18,247 nucleotides of DNA from contig CALGTU010000083.1 in NCBI GenBank assembly GCA_937901465.1, positions 1 to 18,247 of the forward strand, in the 5' to 3' direction. The stretch comes from an uncultured Clostridia bacterium (lineage in GTDB: Bacteria; Bacillota; Clostridia; Oscillospirales; Ruminococcaceae). A program made the translations under genes and the position numbers. Positions 1 through 6,309 of the stretch are shown here, piece after piece; within the stretch, counting starts at the first letter, position 1, and each line of letters begins with the position of its first letter. The notes beneath the pieces were generated by a model. It saw only the letters and a list, made by a program, of their open reading frames with translations, had not been told where the DNA came from and made no database searches.

Positions 1-1
1 C

Positions 2-358
2 ATTGTTCTTATAACTTTGGGTGATGTCCAAACTGCAATTTATAGGGGGCTTATTTTCTTGGTCGTTTCTTGCCCTTGTGCGTTTGCAATTTCTGTTCCT
101 TTAAGTTATTTTTCAGGGCTTGGAAACGCTTCAAAAAATGGCATCTTGATAAAAGGCTCAAATTACCTAGACGCCCTTGCAAAAGTAAAACTTGTTGCTT
201 TTGATAAAACAGGCACAATCACAACAGGTGATTTTAAAATTACAAACATTGAAAGTTTTGATAAAAAACATACAAAAGAAGATGTATTATATCTTGCAAG
301 TTTAGGCGAACAATATTCGTTGCACCCACTTGCAAAAGCAATTGTTGAATATTACAAT
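2..358 (+). pseudogene. Fragment of P1B-type heavy-metal-transporting ATPase
   Basis: The piece begins just before the metal-binding transmembrane helix: the CPC motif is at 71-79 within SCPCAF. It continues through the invariant phosphorylation motif DKTGT, with the phospho-aspartate codon at 203-205. It stops shortly after the HP dipeptide of the nucleotide-binding domain (HPLAKAIV, His codon at 323-325). This is the standard order of a Cd/Zn/Co/Pb-type (CadA/ZntA) or Cu-type ATPase. The N-terminal metal-binding domain and early helices lie outside the window. The ATP-binding remainder, the GDGxND hinge and the last helices are missing. Such enzymes are usually over 600 residues, so this covers about a fifth and cannot work alone. 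The metal cannot be assigned from this part, although CPC fits either the Zn/Cd or the Cu class. Confidence 0.85.
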
Positions 359-712
359 TTGTGTGCCCCAATCATTACTGGTACCTTTCGATATGAAAAT
401 GGCATCACCTACTATGTGACTCCGAAAGGAAAAAAGGTAACAGGCTGGATTAAGGAGGATGAAAAATGGTATTATTTTTCGCCGGATACAGGTGCGATGC
501 AGACCGGATGGCTGTCTTATGGGGGAGAGCATTTATTTTTATCTCCTTCTACTGGAGAAATGGTCGTCGGGTGGTTTGAATACAATAATGCAAGCTACCT
601 TGCGAAGGGAAATGGTGCCATTGTAAAGAATGGCAAAAAATCTTTAGGTAACCATTTACCTTTAAATGAAGGAATATTTTTCTCACCCAGAAATAAACAA
701 ATTCCTCTCTGA
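2..712 (+). CDS. Chimeric ORF: P1B-type heavy-metal ATPase fragment fused to cell-wall-binding repeats
   Basis: This reading frame is open from base 2, so it is 5'-partial. The first codon that could be read as a start is a TTG at 17, with no convincing ribosome binding site. It joins two unrelated pieces. Up to about base 358 it matches the core of a P1B metal-transporting ATPase. From about 377 to 643 it matches choline/glucan-binding-type wall repeats. The last 20 or so codons (about 650-712) are the out-of-phase copy of the following alkD-like frame and have no family resemblance. No natural protein with this order is known to me. A cytosolic phosphorylation domain running straight into wall-binding repeats makes no topological sense. 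I therefore read it as the product of a rearrangement or an assembly join, not as a functional gene. Its codon choice also differs from the rest of the window. Confidence 0.5.
   Translation: MVLITLGDVQTAIYRGLIFLVVSCPCAFAISVPLSYFSGLGNASKNGILIKGSNYLDALAKVKLVAFDKTGTITTGDFKITNIESFDKKHTKEDVLYLASLGEQYSLHPLAKAIVEYYNLCAPIITGTFRYENGITYYVTPKGKKVTGWIKEDEKWYYFSPDTGAMQTGWLSYGGEHLFLSPSTGEMVVGWFEYNNASYLAKGNGAIVKNGKKSLGNHLPLNEGIFFSPRNKQIPL
359..643 (+). pseudogene. Fragment of cell-wall-binding (choline/glucan-binding-type) repeats
   Basis: About 90 residues in the same frame as the ATPase piece carry at least two to three degenerate copies of the roughly 20-residue aromatic/glycine repeat. Recognisable units are TGWIKEDEKWYYFSPDTG, then AMQTGWLSYGGEHLFLSP, then a poorer GEMVVGWFEYNNASYLAKG. 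These repeats normally sit in tandem at one end of secreted wall-associated enzymes and adhesins of Firmicutes and bind choline-substituted teichoic acid or glucan. Here there is no signal peptide, no catalytic domain and no natural C-terminus, so this is a fragment. The exact left breakpoint lies somewhere between about 355 and 380. Base composition is visibly richer in G and C than the ATPase piece before it, consistent with a different origin. Confidence 0.7.
646..661. repeat. Short inverted repeat at the fragment junction
   Basis: AGGTAA and TTACCT flank a 4-base spacer (CCAT). This 6-bp-arm palindrome lies exactly between the end of the wall-repeat homology and the start of the alkD-like homology. 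It could be a breakpoint remnant or chance. Confidence 0.35.
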
Positions 713-1217
713 TTTACCGCATAGATACTATGAAGAAAACAATCTTCATTCGTTTATAATTTCTATGATGAAAGATTATGATGAGTGTCTTTCGGCGTTT
801 GAAAAATTTCTTCCGTTTATAGATAACTGGGCTACTTGTGACGGTGCTAAACCAAAGGTTTTTTTGAAACACCCCGAGAAGATTTACCCGAAGATAAAAG
901 AGTGGATTAAATCGAAAGAAACATATTCTGTCCGCTTTGCTGTTGTTCTTTTAATGGACAGGGTTTTTCTTGAAGACAATTTTTCTTTGGAACACACAGA
1001 AATGATTTCATCTCTTAAAACCGATGAATATTATGTTCATATGGTTGTTGCATGGTATTTTGCAACCGCTCTCGCAAAGCAATATGATGCGGTTATACCT
1101 TATATCGAAAACAGAGTTCTTGACAGAAAAACGCACAACAAGACGATACAGAAAGCCATTGAAAGCTATAGGATTTCAGATGAAACCAAAGTTTATTTAA
1201 AAACACTTAAATACTGA
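666..1217 (+). CDS. AlkD-like DNA alkylation repair protein, N-terminally truncated
   Basis: The 183-residue frame matches the HEAT-like-repeat DNA glycosylase family typified by AlkD, which removes bulky or positively charged alkylated purines. Recognisable parts are the LPHRYYEEN segment near residues 17-25, the DNWATCD motif at 53-59 (Trp/Asp region expected to face the lesion), AWYFATALAKQYD in the second half, and the C-terminal THNKTIQKAIESYRI signature. Family members are usually about 220-240 residues. Here about 50 N-terminal residues, including the usual IIGVRTP-like segment, are missing and replaced by foreign sequence. An in-frame TAA at 663-665 rules out extension upstream. The ATG at 666 has no proper ribosome binding site, so expression is doubtful. 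It ends at a clean terminator. I read it as the surviving 3' part of a host alkD-like gene. Confidence 0.75.
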   Translation: MKEYFSHPEINKFLSDLPHRYYEENNLHSFIISMMKDYDECLSAFEKFLPFIDNWATCDGAKPKVFLKHPEKIYPKIKEWIKSKETYSVRFAVVLLMDRVFLEDNFSLEHTEMISSLKTDEYYVHMVVAWYFATALAKQYDAVIPYIENRVLDRKTHNKTIQKAIESYRISDETKVYLKTLKY

Positions 1218-1218
1218 A

Positions 1219-1255
1219 AAAAAGCATCTCCGGTATGAGATGCTTTTTATTTTGA
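1219..1255. terminator. Bidirectional terminator between alkD-like gene and ptsI
   Basis: A 12-bp stem pairs AAAAAGCATCTC (1219-1230) with GAGATGCTTTTT (1237-1248) around the loop CGGTAT. Both sides carry T or A runs, so it can serve the alkD-like gene from the left and ptsI from the right. The ptsI stop codon (1247-1249) overlaps the right foot of the stem. Confidence 0.85.
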
Positions 1256-2878
1256 CAAATCTGTATTTCTGATTTTTTCTCTTAATTTTAAAACATATGA
1301 AGGAGAAACCGAAAGTTCATCGATGCCCATTTTAAGAAAATCTTCCGTTAAAGAAATATCTGCCGCGAGTTCACCGCAGATACCTACCCAGATACCATTT
1401 TTATGGGCGTTTTCTATCGTCATTTTAATAAGCTTCAAAACCGCTTTATGATGAGTATCGCAGAATTTTTCAACCGATAAATTCTGTCTGTCGCAAGCGA
1501 GAGTATACTGGATAAGGTCATTTGTTCCTATACTGAAAAATGAAACTTTTTTGGAGAGGTCATCGCTGATTATTGCCGCCGCGGGAGTTTCTATCATTAT
1601 TCCGAGTTCTGTTGTTTCGTTAAAAGGTATCTCCTCTTTTTTAAGTTCTTCTCTGACATCTTTACAGAGAGAAAGCGTTTCATCAACTTCTTTTTCGCTT
1701 GTTATCATCGGGAACATAATGCTTATATTTCCATATGCCGAAGCTCTGTATAAAGCACGGAGCTGTGTTTTGAAAACATCTGTTCTTGAAAGACAAAGTC
1801 TTATTCCGCGAAGCCCCAGAGCAGGATTTTCTTCCTCAGGAATACCAAAGTAATCAGCCTGTTTATCAGCACCTATATCAAGAGTTCTTATAACAACCTT
1901 TCTCCCCGACATTTCTTCGGCAACCTTTTTATATACAGAAAACTGTTCTTCTTCTGTAGGAAAATCCTCTTTTCCGATAAAAATGAATTCACTGCGGAAA
2001 AGCCCTATGCCGTCGGCATCGTTATCTATGGCTTCTCTGATACTTTCAGGATTTCCGATATTCGCAAATACATCTATTTTTCTTCCGTCTATAGTTCTGT
2101 TTTCTTTTCCTTTGAGCGATGAAAGATGATTTTCTTTTTCTTTATATTCATTCTGTTTTTTCTTATAATAAGAAAGTGTTTCTTCATCGGGATTTAAAAT
2201 AAATTTTCCAGAAAAGCCGTCTGAAATTGCAAAATCTCCGTTTTTTATAACAGAAAGAAATTCATCGCCGACATTTATAACAGCGGGGATATTCATGCTT
2301 CTTGCAAGTATTGCGGTATGTGAATTTGAAGAGCCTTTTGCTGTTACAAATGACAGTATTTTTTCTTTATCAAGAAGAATGGTTTCTCCCGGAGATAGAT
2401 CTTCGGCACAGATTATGATTTTTTCTTCATCTGTCGTATTTTCGTTTTCGCCCGAAAGATGATTTATGAGTCGATCTGAAATCTCTTTTATATCGGCAGA
2501 ACGGGATTTCATATATTCGTTTTCCATAGAAGAAAACAGCTCTGAAAATTTTTCTGACGCTGAAAAAACGGCATATGAAGCGTTTACTTTTTTGCTCTTT
2601 ATCATATCTGTGATAAAATCGTTATAATCTTCGTCTTCAACCAGCATTTTATGAATTTCAAATATTGCCGCTCCATCTTCGCCGACTTTGCTGACCGCCT
2701 TTTCTCTTATATCTTCAAGTTCTGATAAAACTTCATTCTTTGCTTTTTCAAATATTTCTATTTCTTTGTTTACATCGGTTATGTTTTTTCGTTCGGTTTC
2801 TTTTTTCTTTTTTCTTATAACAGAAATTTTTCCCATAGCGACAGCATCGCATATTCCCTTTCCCTCAAAAATCGTCAT
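1247..2878 (-). CDS. ptsI: Phosphoenolpyruvate-protein phosphotransferase (PTS Enzyme I)
   Basis: Enzyme I takes phosphate from phosphoenolpyruvate and passes it to HPr in the cytoplasm, starting the sugar phosphotransferase relay. The 543-residue protein has the family order: an N-terminal HPr-binding helical region (about 1-140), the swivelling phosphohistidine domain with active His187 in GSSNSHTAIL, and the C-terminal PEP-binding TIM barrel (about 255-540). Barrel motifs are GIGLFRSEF (290-298), RTLDIGADK (331-339), GIMIETPAAA (426-435), FSIGTNDLIQYTLACDR (448-464) and the catalytic Cys501 in GICGELA. It is slightly shorter than the roughly 570-residue enzymes of model bacteria, mostly in the N-terminal half. 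The ATG at 2878 follows a GGGAG site at 2890-2894. It lies 20 bases after ptsH, the usual ptsH-ptsI order, so the two are cotranscribed. No sugar-specific EII gene is in the window. Confidence 0.97.
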   Translation of the reverse strand: MTIFEGKGICDAVAMGKISVIRKKKKETERKNITDVNKEIEIFEKAKNEVLSELEDIREKAVSKVGEDGAAIFEIHKMLVEDEDYNDFITDMIKSKKVNASYAVFSASEKFSELFSSMENEYMKSRSADIKEISDRLINHLSGENENTTDEEKIIICAEDLSPGETILLDKEKILSFVTAKGSSNSHTAILARSMNIPAVINVGDEFLSVIKNGDFAISDGFSGKFILNPDEETLSYYKKKQNEYKEKENHLSSLKGKENRTIDGRKIDVFANIGNPESIREAIDNDADGIGLFRSEFIFIGKEDFPTEEEQFSVYKKVAEEMSGRKVVIRTLDIGADKQADYFGIPEEENPALGLRGIRLCLSRTDVFKTQLRALYRASAYGNISIMFPMITSEKEVDETLSLCKDVREELKKEEIPFNETTELGIMIETPAAAIISDDLSKKVSFFSIGTNDLIQYTLACDRQNLSVEKFCDTHHKAVLKLIKMTIENAHKNGIWVGICGELAADISLTEDFLKMGIDELSVSPSYVLKLREKIRNTDLSK

Positions 2879-2898
2879 AAAAGATATAGCTCCCTGAT

Positions 2899-3156
2899 TT
2901 AAAGATTTTCTTCAAAGAATTTTTTTATTTCCGTTAACGCTTTTTCTTCGTCGGGTCCTTCGATAGTAACAGTTACTTCATCGCCCTGTTCAACGCCTAA
3001 AGACATAACCGCCATAAGCTTTGATGCTACTGCTTTCTTTCCGTTTTTTTCAATGGTAATAACGCTTTCAAATTCTTTTGCTTTCTTGGCAAGATATCCC
3101 GCCGGGCGTGCGTGAATACCTACTTCGTCTTTTACTTTATAAGTGAATTTTTTCAT
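2899..3156 (-). CDS. ptsH: HPr-family phosphocarrier protein
   Basis: HPr is the small cytoplasmic phosphocarrier between Enzyme I and the sugar-specific EIIs. The 85-residue protein has the phospho-accepting His15 in GIHARPAG and the conserved MSLGV helix followed by QGDEVTV. The start is the ATG at 3154-3156, preceded by GGAGG at 3166-3170. A longer frame reaching 3234 has a hydrophobic, non-family N-terminus and is not used. Aligned without gaps to Bacillus HPr, position 46 (the Ser phosphorylated by HPr kinase in carbon catabolite control) is Lys and Ser is at 45: ASKLMAVMSLG against LKSIMGVMSLG. From memory, comparable Ser46-less HPrs occur in other Clostridia, so this is probably lineage-typical. 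It raises doubt about HPr-kinase control through this copy. It leads the ptsH-ptsI operon. Confidence 0.95.
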   Translation of the reverse strand: MKKFTYKVKDEVGIHARPAGYLAKKAKEFESVITIEKNGKKAVASKLMAVMSLGVEQGDEVTVTIEGPDEEKALTEIKKFFEENL

Positions 3157-3214
3157 AACAAAAATCCTCCGTTTTTTATATAATCCGAAAGATAGTTTTT
3201 GCAGAAAACAATTC

Positions 3215-3242
3215 AATATACAAAACAAAAACAAAACTGCAA
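3215..3242 (-). promoter_or_regulatory. Possible ptsH promoter
   Basis: On the minus strand TTGCAG (3237-3242), a 16-base spacer and TATATT (3215-3220) make a fair SigA-type match about 50 bases upstream of the ptsH ribosome binding site. The -35 box lies inside the MATE terminator stem, which lowers confidence. Confidence 0.35.
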
Positions 3243-3263
3243 CAAATCATATTGTTGCAGTTT
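3222..3263 (-). terminator. Terminator of the MATE gene
   Basis: Arms AAACTGCAACAA and TTGTTGCAGTTT (3234-3245 and 3252-3263) form a perfect 12-bp stem with a 6-base loop. In the minus direction it is followed by a T-rich tail (TTTTGTTTTTG). The MATE stop codon at 3247-3249 lies in the loop/stem region. Confidence 0.85.
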
Positions 3264-4599
3264 CTTCTTTTTCTTTAAGTTCTTTTAAAAGCATAAACAT
3301 TGCGGGAAGAGACAGGAGTGCTGTTAAGATATCAGCGGCGGATTGTGCTGTCCATAACCCCGCCATTCCGAAAGCTGATGAAAAGATATAGATAATCGGA
3401 ATGAAGAAAAGTCCTTGTCTTGCCATAGCAAAAAATGATGAAAGGAAAGTTTTTCCCATATTCTGAAGAAGCATATTTGTCATAACGATAATGCCCTGGG
3501 TTATTGCCGTTATACATTGAAAACGAAGCATAGGAGTTCCGTCTGCGATAACTAACGGGTCATCTCTGAAAACAGAAATCAGGTTATCAGACATCATAAA
3601 TACAACCGCACCGAAAACAAGCATAAATATACTTGAGAAGACTGTACAGAATTTATATGCATATCTTACTCTGTCAAACCTTTTAGCACCGATATTGAAT
3701 CCGCAGACAGGTTGGAAACCTTGTCCGAAACCGATTATTACAGAAACACCTATCCAGGTTATTTTCTGAACTATCGATATCGCCGCTATCATAGGTTCAT
3801 CATATCCCTTTGCGATATTATTCAGGCATATCGCAGAAATTCCTATAACCGCCTGACGCATAAGAGAGGGAGTTCCGTATCTGAAAAGTGCTGAGAAAAT
3901 CGCATTTGTAAATGAAAGTTCGGGTTTTCTGATTTTTACTCTTCCTGTTATGAAAAGAAGAATTATAAATGAAATTATCTGACTGATAACTGTTGCTATC
4001 GCAGCGCCCTTTACTCCCATTTTTAGAACTGTTATAAAAACAGGGTCTAAAATAACATTTAAAAGAGAACCCGCGGCCATTCCTATCATTCCCGAAAGGG
4101 CATTCCCTTTAAATCTTATCTGATTATTCATAGTAAATGCCGACATTATAAAAGGAACGCCTATCAAAAGAATTGAAATATATTCAGCACTACTTTCTTT
4201 TATCAGTTCTGTTGCACCGAGAAAGAGAACGAAAGGCTCAATAAAAATAAATCCCAGAACAGAAATCAAAACACCAAAAGAAAACGAAAGGATAAAAGAT
4301 GTATCTGACATTTTTTCGGCTGATTCCGTATCTCCCCTGCCGAGCGCATGTGACATATAGTTTCCCGAACCGTGTCCGAAGAAAAAGCCTATCGCCTGAA
4401 CAACATTCATAAGCGGCATTGCAACCCCTACCGAAGCTGTTGCTAAAGTGTCATTAAGTTCGCCGATGAAATAGGTATCCGCCATATTATAAAAGGCGGA
4501 AATAAGCATTGTTATTATTGTAGGAACAGCAAGTTTTGATATAAGAAGCGGAATATTCGCGTTAAGCATTTCATAGCGCTTTTTCTCTGCTTTTGTCAT
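3247..4599 (-). CDS. MATE family efflux transporter
   Basis: This 450-residue integral membrane protein belongs to the multidrug and toxic compound extrusion family, which exports organic cations and other compounds in exchange for Na+ or H+. It shows about 12 hydrophobic segments. The N-terminal half has the typical YNMADTYFIG segment (residues 37-46, with Asp41) followed by the GHGSGNYMSHALGRGD loop between helices 2 and 3. The second half repeats the pattern (GFGQGFQPVCGFNIGAKRFDR). The pattern resembles the MepA/NorM branch seen in Clostridia. The ATG at 4599 follows a strong AAGGAGG (4607-4613). It is monocistronic, with its own promoter and terminator, and is transcribed divergently from the symporter operon. 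The substrate cannot be deduced from the sequence. Confidence 0.95.
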   Translation of the reverse strand: MTKAEKKRYEMLNANIPLLISKLAVPTIITMLISAFYNMADTYFIGELNDTLATASVGVAMPLMNVVQAIGFFFGHGSGNYMSHALGRGDTESAEKMSDTSFILSFSFGVLISVLGFIFIEPFVLFLGATELIKESSAEYISILLIGVPFIMSAFTMNNQIRFKGNALSGMIGMAAGSLLNVILDPVFITVLKMGVKGAAIATVISQIISFIILLFITGRVKIRKPELSFTNAIFSALFRYGTPSLMRQAVIGISAICLNNIAKGYDEPMIAAISIVQKITWIGVSVIIGFGQGFQPVCGFNIGAKRFDRVRYAYKFCTVFSSIFMLVFGAVVFMMSDNLISVFRDDPLVIADGTPMLRFQCITAITQGIIVMTNMLLQNMGKTFLSSFFAMARQGLFFIPIIYIFSSAFGMAGLWTAQSAADILTALLSLPAMFMLLKELKEKEETATI

Positions 4600-4638
4600 T
4601 TTCCCGCCTCCTTTTCTGAAAAAATATCGTCAGATAAA

Positions 4639-4667
4639 ATTATATCACAAAAAAATAGTGTCTTCAA
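4639..4667 (-). promoter_or_regulatory. SigA-type promoter of the MATE gene
   Basis: On the minus strand TTGAAG (4662-4667), a 17-base spacer and a perfect TATAAT (4639-4644) lie about 26 bases upstream of the ribosome binding site. Confidence 0.8.
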
Positions 4668-4688
4668 TGTGATTTTACACGAATTTTC

Positions 4689-4717
4689 TTGCATTGATGC
4701 TTAAAATATGGTAGAAT
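4689..4717 (+). promoter_or_regulatory. SigA-type promoter of the symporter/glucosidase operon
   Basis: TTGCAT (4689-4694), a 17-base spacer and TAGAAT (4712-4717) precede the ribosome binding site at 4739-4746. It is back to back with the MATE promoter, the two -35 boxes being about 20 bases apart. Confidence 0.8.
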
Positions 4718-4754
4718 AAATCAATATGTGATTTTTTTGGAAGGAGTTTTTCAG

Positions 4755-6287
4755 ATGTTTGACACAATAGTCAGGATAAATAGTGTCATAAACGATTTTG
4801 TATGGGTTAAAATAGGTCTTTTTCTTCTTATCGGAACAGGCATTCTTACGACAGTAATAACAAAATTCTTTCAGGTTGTTCATATAAAAGAATGGTGGAT
4901 GTCTACCATAGGCGGAATATTCAAGAAAGAAAGCAAGGTACGCGAAAACAACGACAAGGGCGGCGTTTCACAGTTTCAGGCGCTCTGCACAGCACTTGCC
5001 GCTACAATAGGAACAGGCAATATAGCAGGCGTTTCTGCCGCTATATGTACAGGTGGACCCGGCGCTGTATTCTGGATGTGGGTTGCTGCATTTTTTGGAA
5101 TGATGACAAGTTTTTCGGAAAATATTTTAGGTATATACTACCGCAGAAGAAATAAAAACGGCGAATGGTCAGGCGGGGCAATGTATTACCTTAAAGACGG
5201 TCTCGGCAATTATAAGGGATGTAAGAAACTCGGCTCTGTTCTTGCAGTTGTCTTTGCGATATGTGCAATCCTTGCTTCATTCGGTATCGGAAATATGGGG
5301 CAGGTCAACAAGATTGTAATAAATCTCGAAAACGCATTCTTCACAAATTTCGGTCTTGATTTCGGATATGCTTTCGGAAATGTAAAATGGACATCCCTTA
5401 TAATAGGAATTGTTCTTATGGTTATAGGCGGTCTTATCATTTTAGGCGGAATTCAGAGAATAGCCGCTGTTGCTGAAAAGGTTGTTCCTTTTATGGCGAT
5501 AGCTTATATTATCGGATGTCTTGCTGTTTTCTTTATGCATATAGATATGGTCGGCGATATTTTCGTTTCAATCTTTAAATTTGCATTCGGCGTTGACGCT
5601 GTTGTCGGCGGTGCTGTAGGAATTTCGATAAAACAGGTTGTGACACAAGGTTGTAAAAGAGGCGTTTTCTCTAACGAAGCAGGTCTTGGTTCGGCTGTTA
5701 TGGTAAACGCTTCATCAAATGTGAAAGAACCCGTTAAGCAGGGTATGTGGGGAATACTTCAGGTATTCATTGACACATTCGTTGTCTGCACAATGACTGC
5801 GGTTGTTGTTCTTTCATCAGGAAGTATAAATCTTGAAACAGGAATTGTAAACAAGGGTGTTGACGACGCGACACTCGTTGCAAACGCATTCGGAAATTCA
5901 TTCGGAATTGTCGGAAACATTTTCATAGCTGTTTCAATTCTTCTTTTCGCATTCACAACAGTTCTCGGTTGGTCGCACTATGGCTGTAAATCATTTGAAT
6001 ATCTCTTCGGAGAAAAGGCAACTAAATTCTATCGTGTGTTCTTTGTTCTCATGATAGTTTCCGGCTCACTTATGACATCTTCAATAGCATGGGATATTTC
6101 AGATACATTCAACGGAATGATGATGATTCCCAACCTTATCGGCGTTGTTTCGCTTTCACCTATGGTTATCAAAATCACACAGAACTATGTTGACAGAAAG
6201 ATAAAGAAAAAGGATATCGAACCCGCTCTCTCTTATGATGCAAATATTCAGGCAGAAACCGCAAAGGCTATAAAAGAAGAAGCTTAA
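4755..6287 (+). CDS. Sodium:alanine/glycine symporter (AGCS family)
   Basis: This 510-residue membrane protein is an amino acid carrier of the AGCS (AlsT/DagA-like) family, which imports alanine or glycine with Na+. Family features seen are GTGNIAGV at residues 86-93 followed by the glycine-rich CTGGPGAVFWMW segment, then SGGAMYYL, a mid-protein GAVGISIKQVVTQGCKRGVFSNEAGLG region (read in two parts) and about ten to eleven hydrophobic helices. The start is the ATG at 4755 after GGAAGGAG (4739-4746). An upstream GTG at 4728 would extend the frame but falls before that site. It is the first gene of an operon with a GH1 beta-glucosidase 22 bases downstream and a second Na+ symporter after that. 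The exact substrate is uncertain. Confidence 0.93.
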   Translation: MFDTIVRINSVINDFVWVKIGLFLLIGTGILTTVITKFFQVVHIKEWWMSTIGGIFKKESKVRENNDKGGVSQFQALCTALAATIGTGNIAGVSAAICTGGPGAVFWMWVAAFFGMMTSFSENILGIYYRRRNKNGEWSGGAMYYLKDGLGNYKGCKKLGSVLAVVFAICAILASFGIGNMGQVNKIVINLENAFFTNFGLDFGYAFGNVKWTSLIIGIVLMVIGGLIILGGIQRIAAVAEKVVPFMAIAYIIGCLAVFFMHIDMVGDIFVSIFKFAFGVDAVVGGAVGISIKQVVTQGCKRGVFSNEAGLGSAVMVNASSNVKEPVKQGMWGILQVFIDTFVVCTMTAVVVLSSGSINLETGIVNKGVDDATLVANAFGNSFGIVGNIFIAVSILLFAFTTVLGWSHYGCKSFEYLFGEKATKFYRVFFVLMIVSGSLMTSSIAWDISDTFNGMMMIPNLIGVVSLSPMVIKITQNYVDRKIKKKDIEPALSYDANIQAETAKAIKEEA

Positions 6288-6309
6288 TATTTTGAAAGGC
6301 AGGGATTTT

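Noticed and set aside
17..712. A functional ATPase-wall-repeat fusion protein or programmed frameshift into alkD
   Set aside because: Both parts lack essential regions, the topology would be impossible, and no slippery sequence was seen near the 666 start.
1551..1853. Plus-strand frame opposite ptsI
   Set aside because: Serine/isoleucine-rich complement of a strongly conserved enzyme; no ribosome binding site or promoter.
3157..3234. Longer 111-residue version of HPr
   Set aside because: The extra 26 residues are hydrophobic and unlike HPr, and the strong GGAGG at 3166-3170 fixes the start at 3156.
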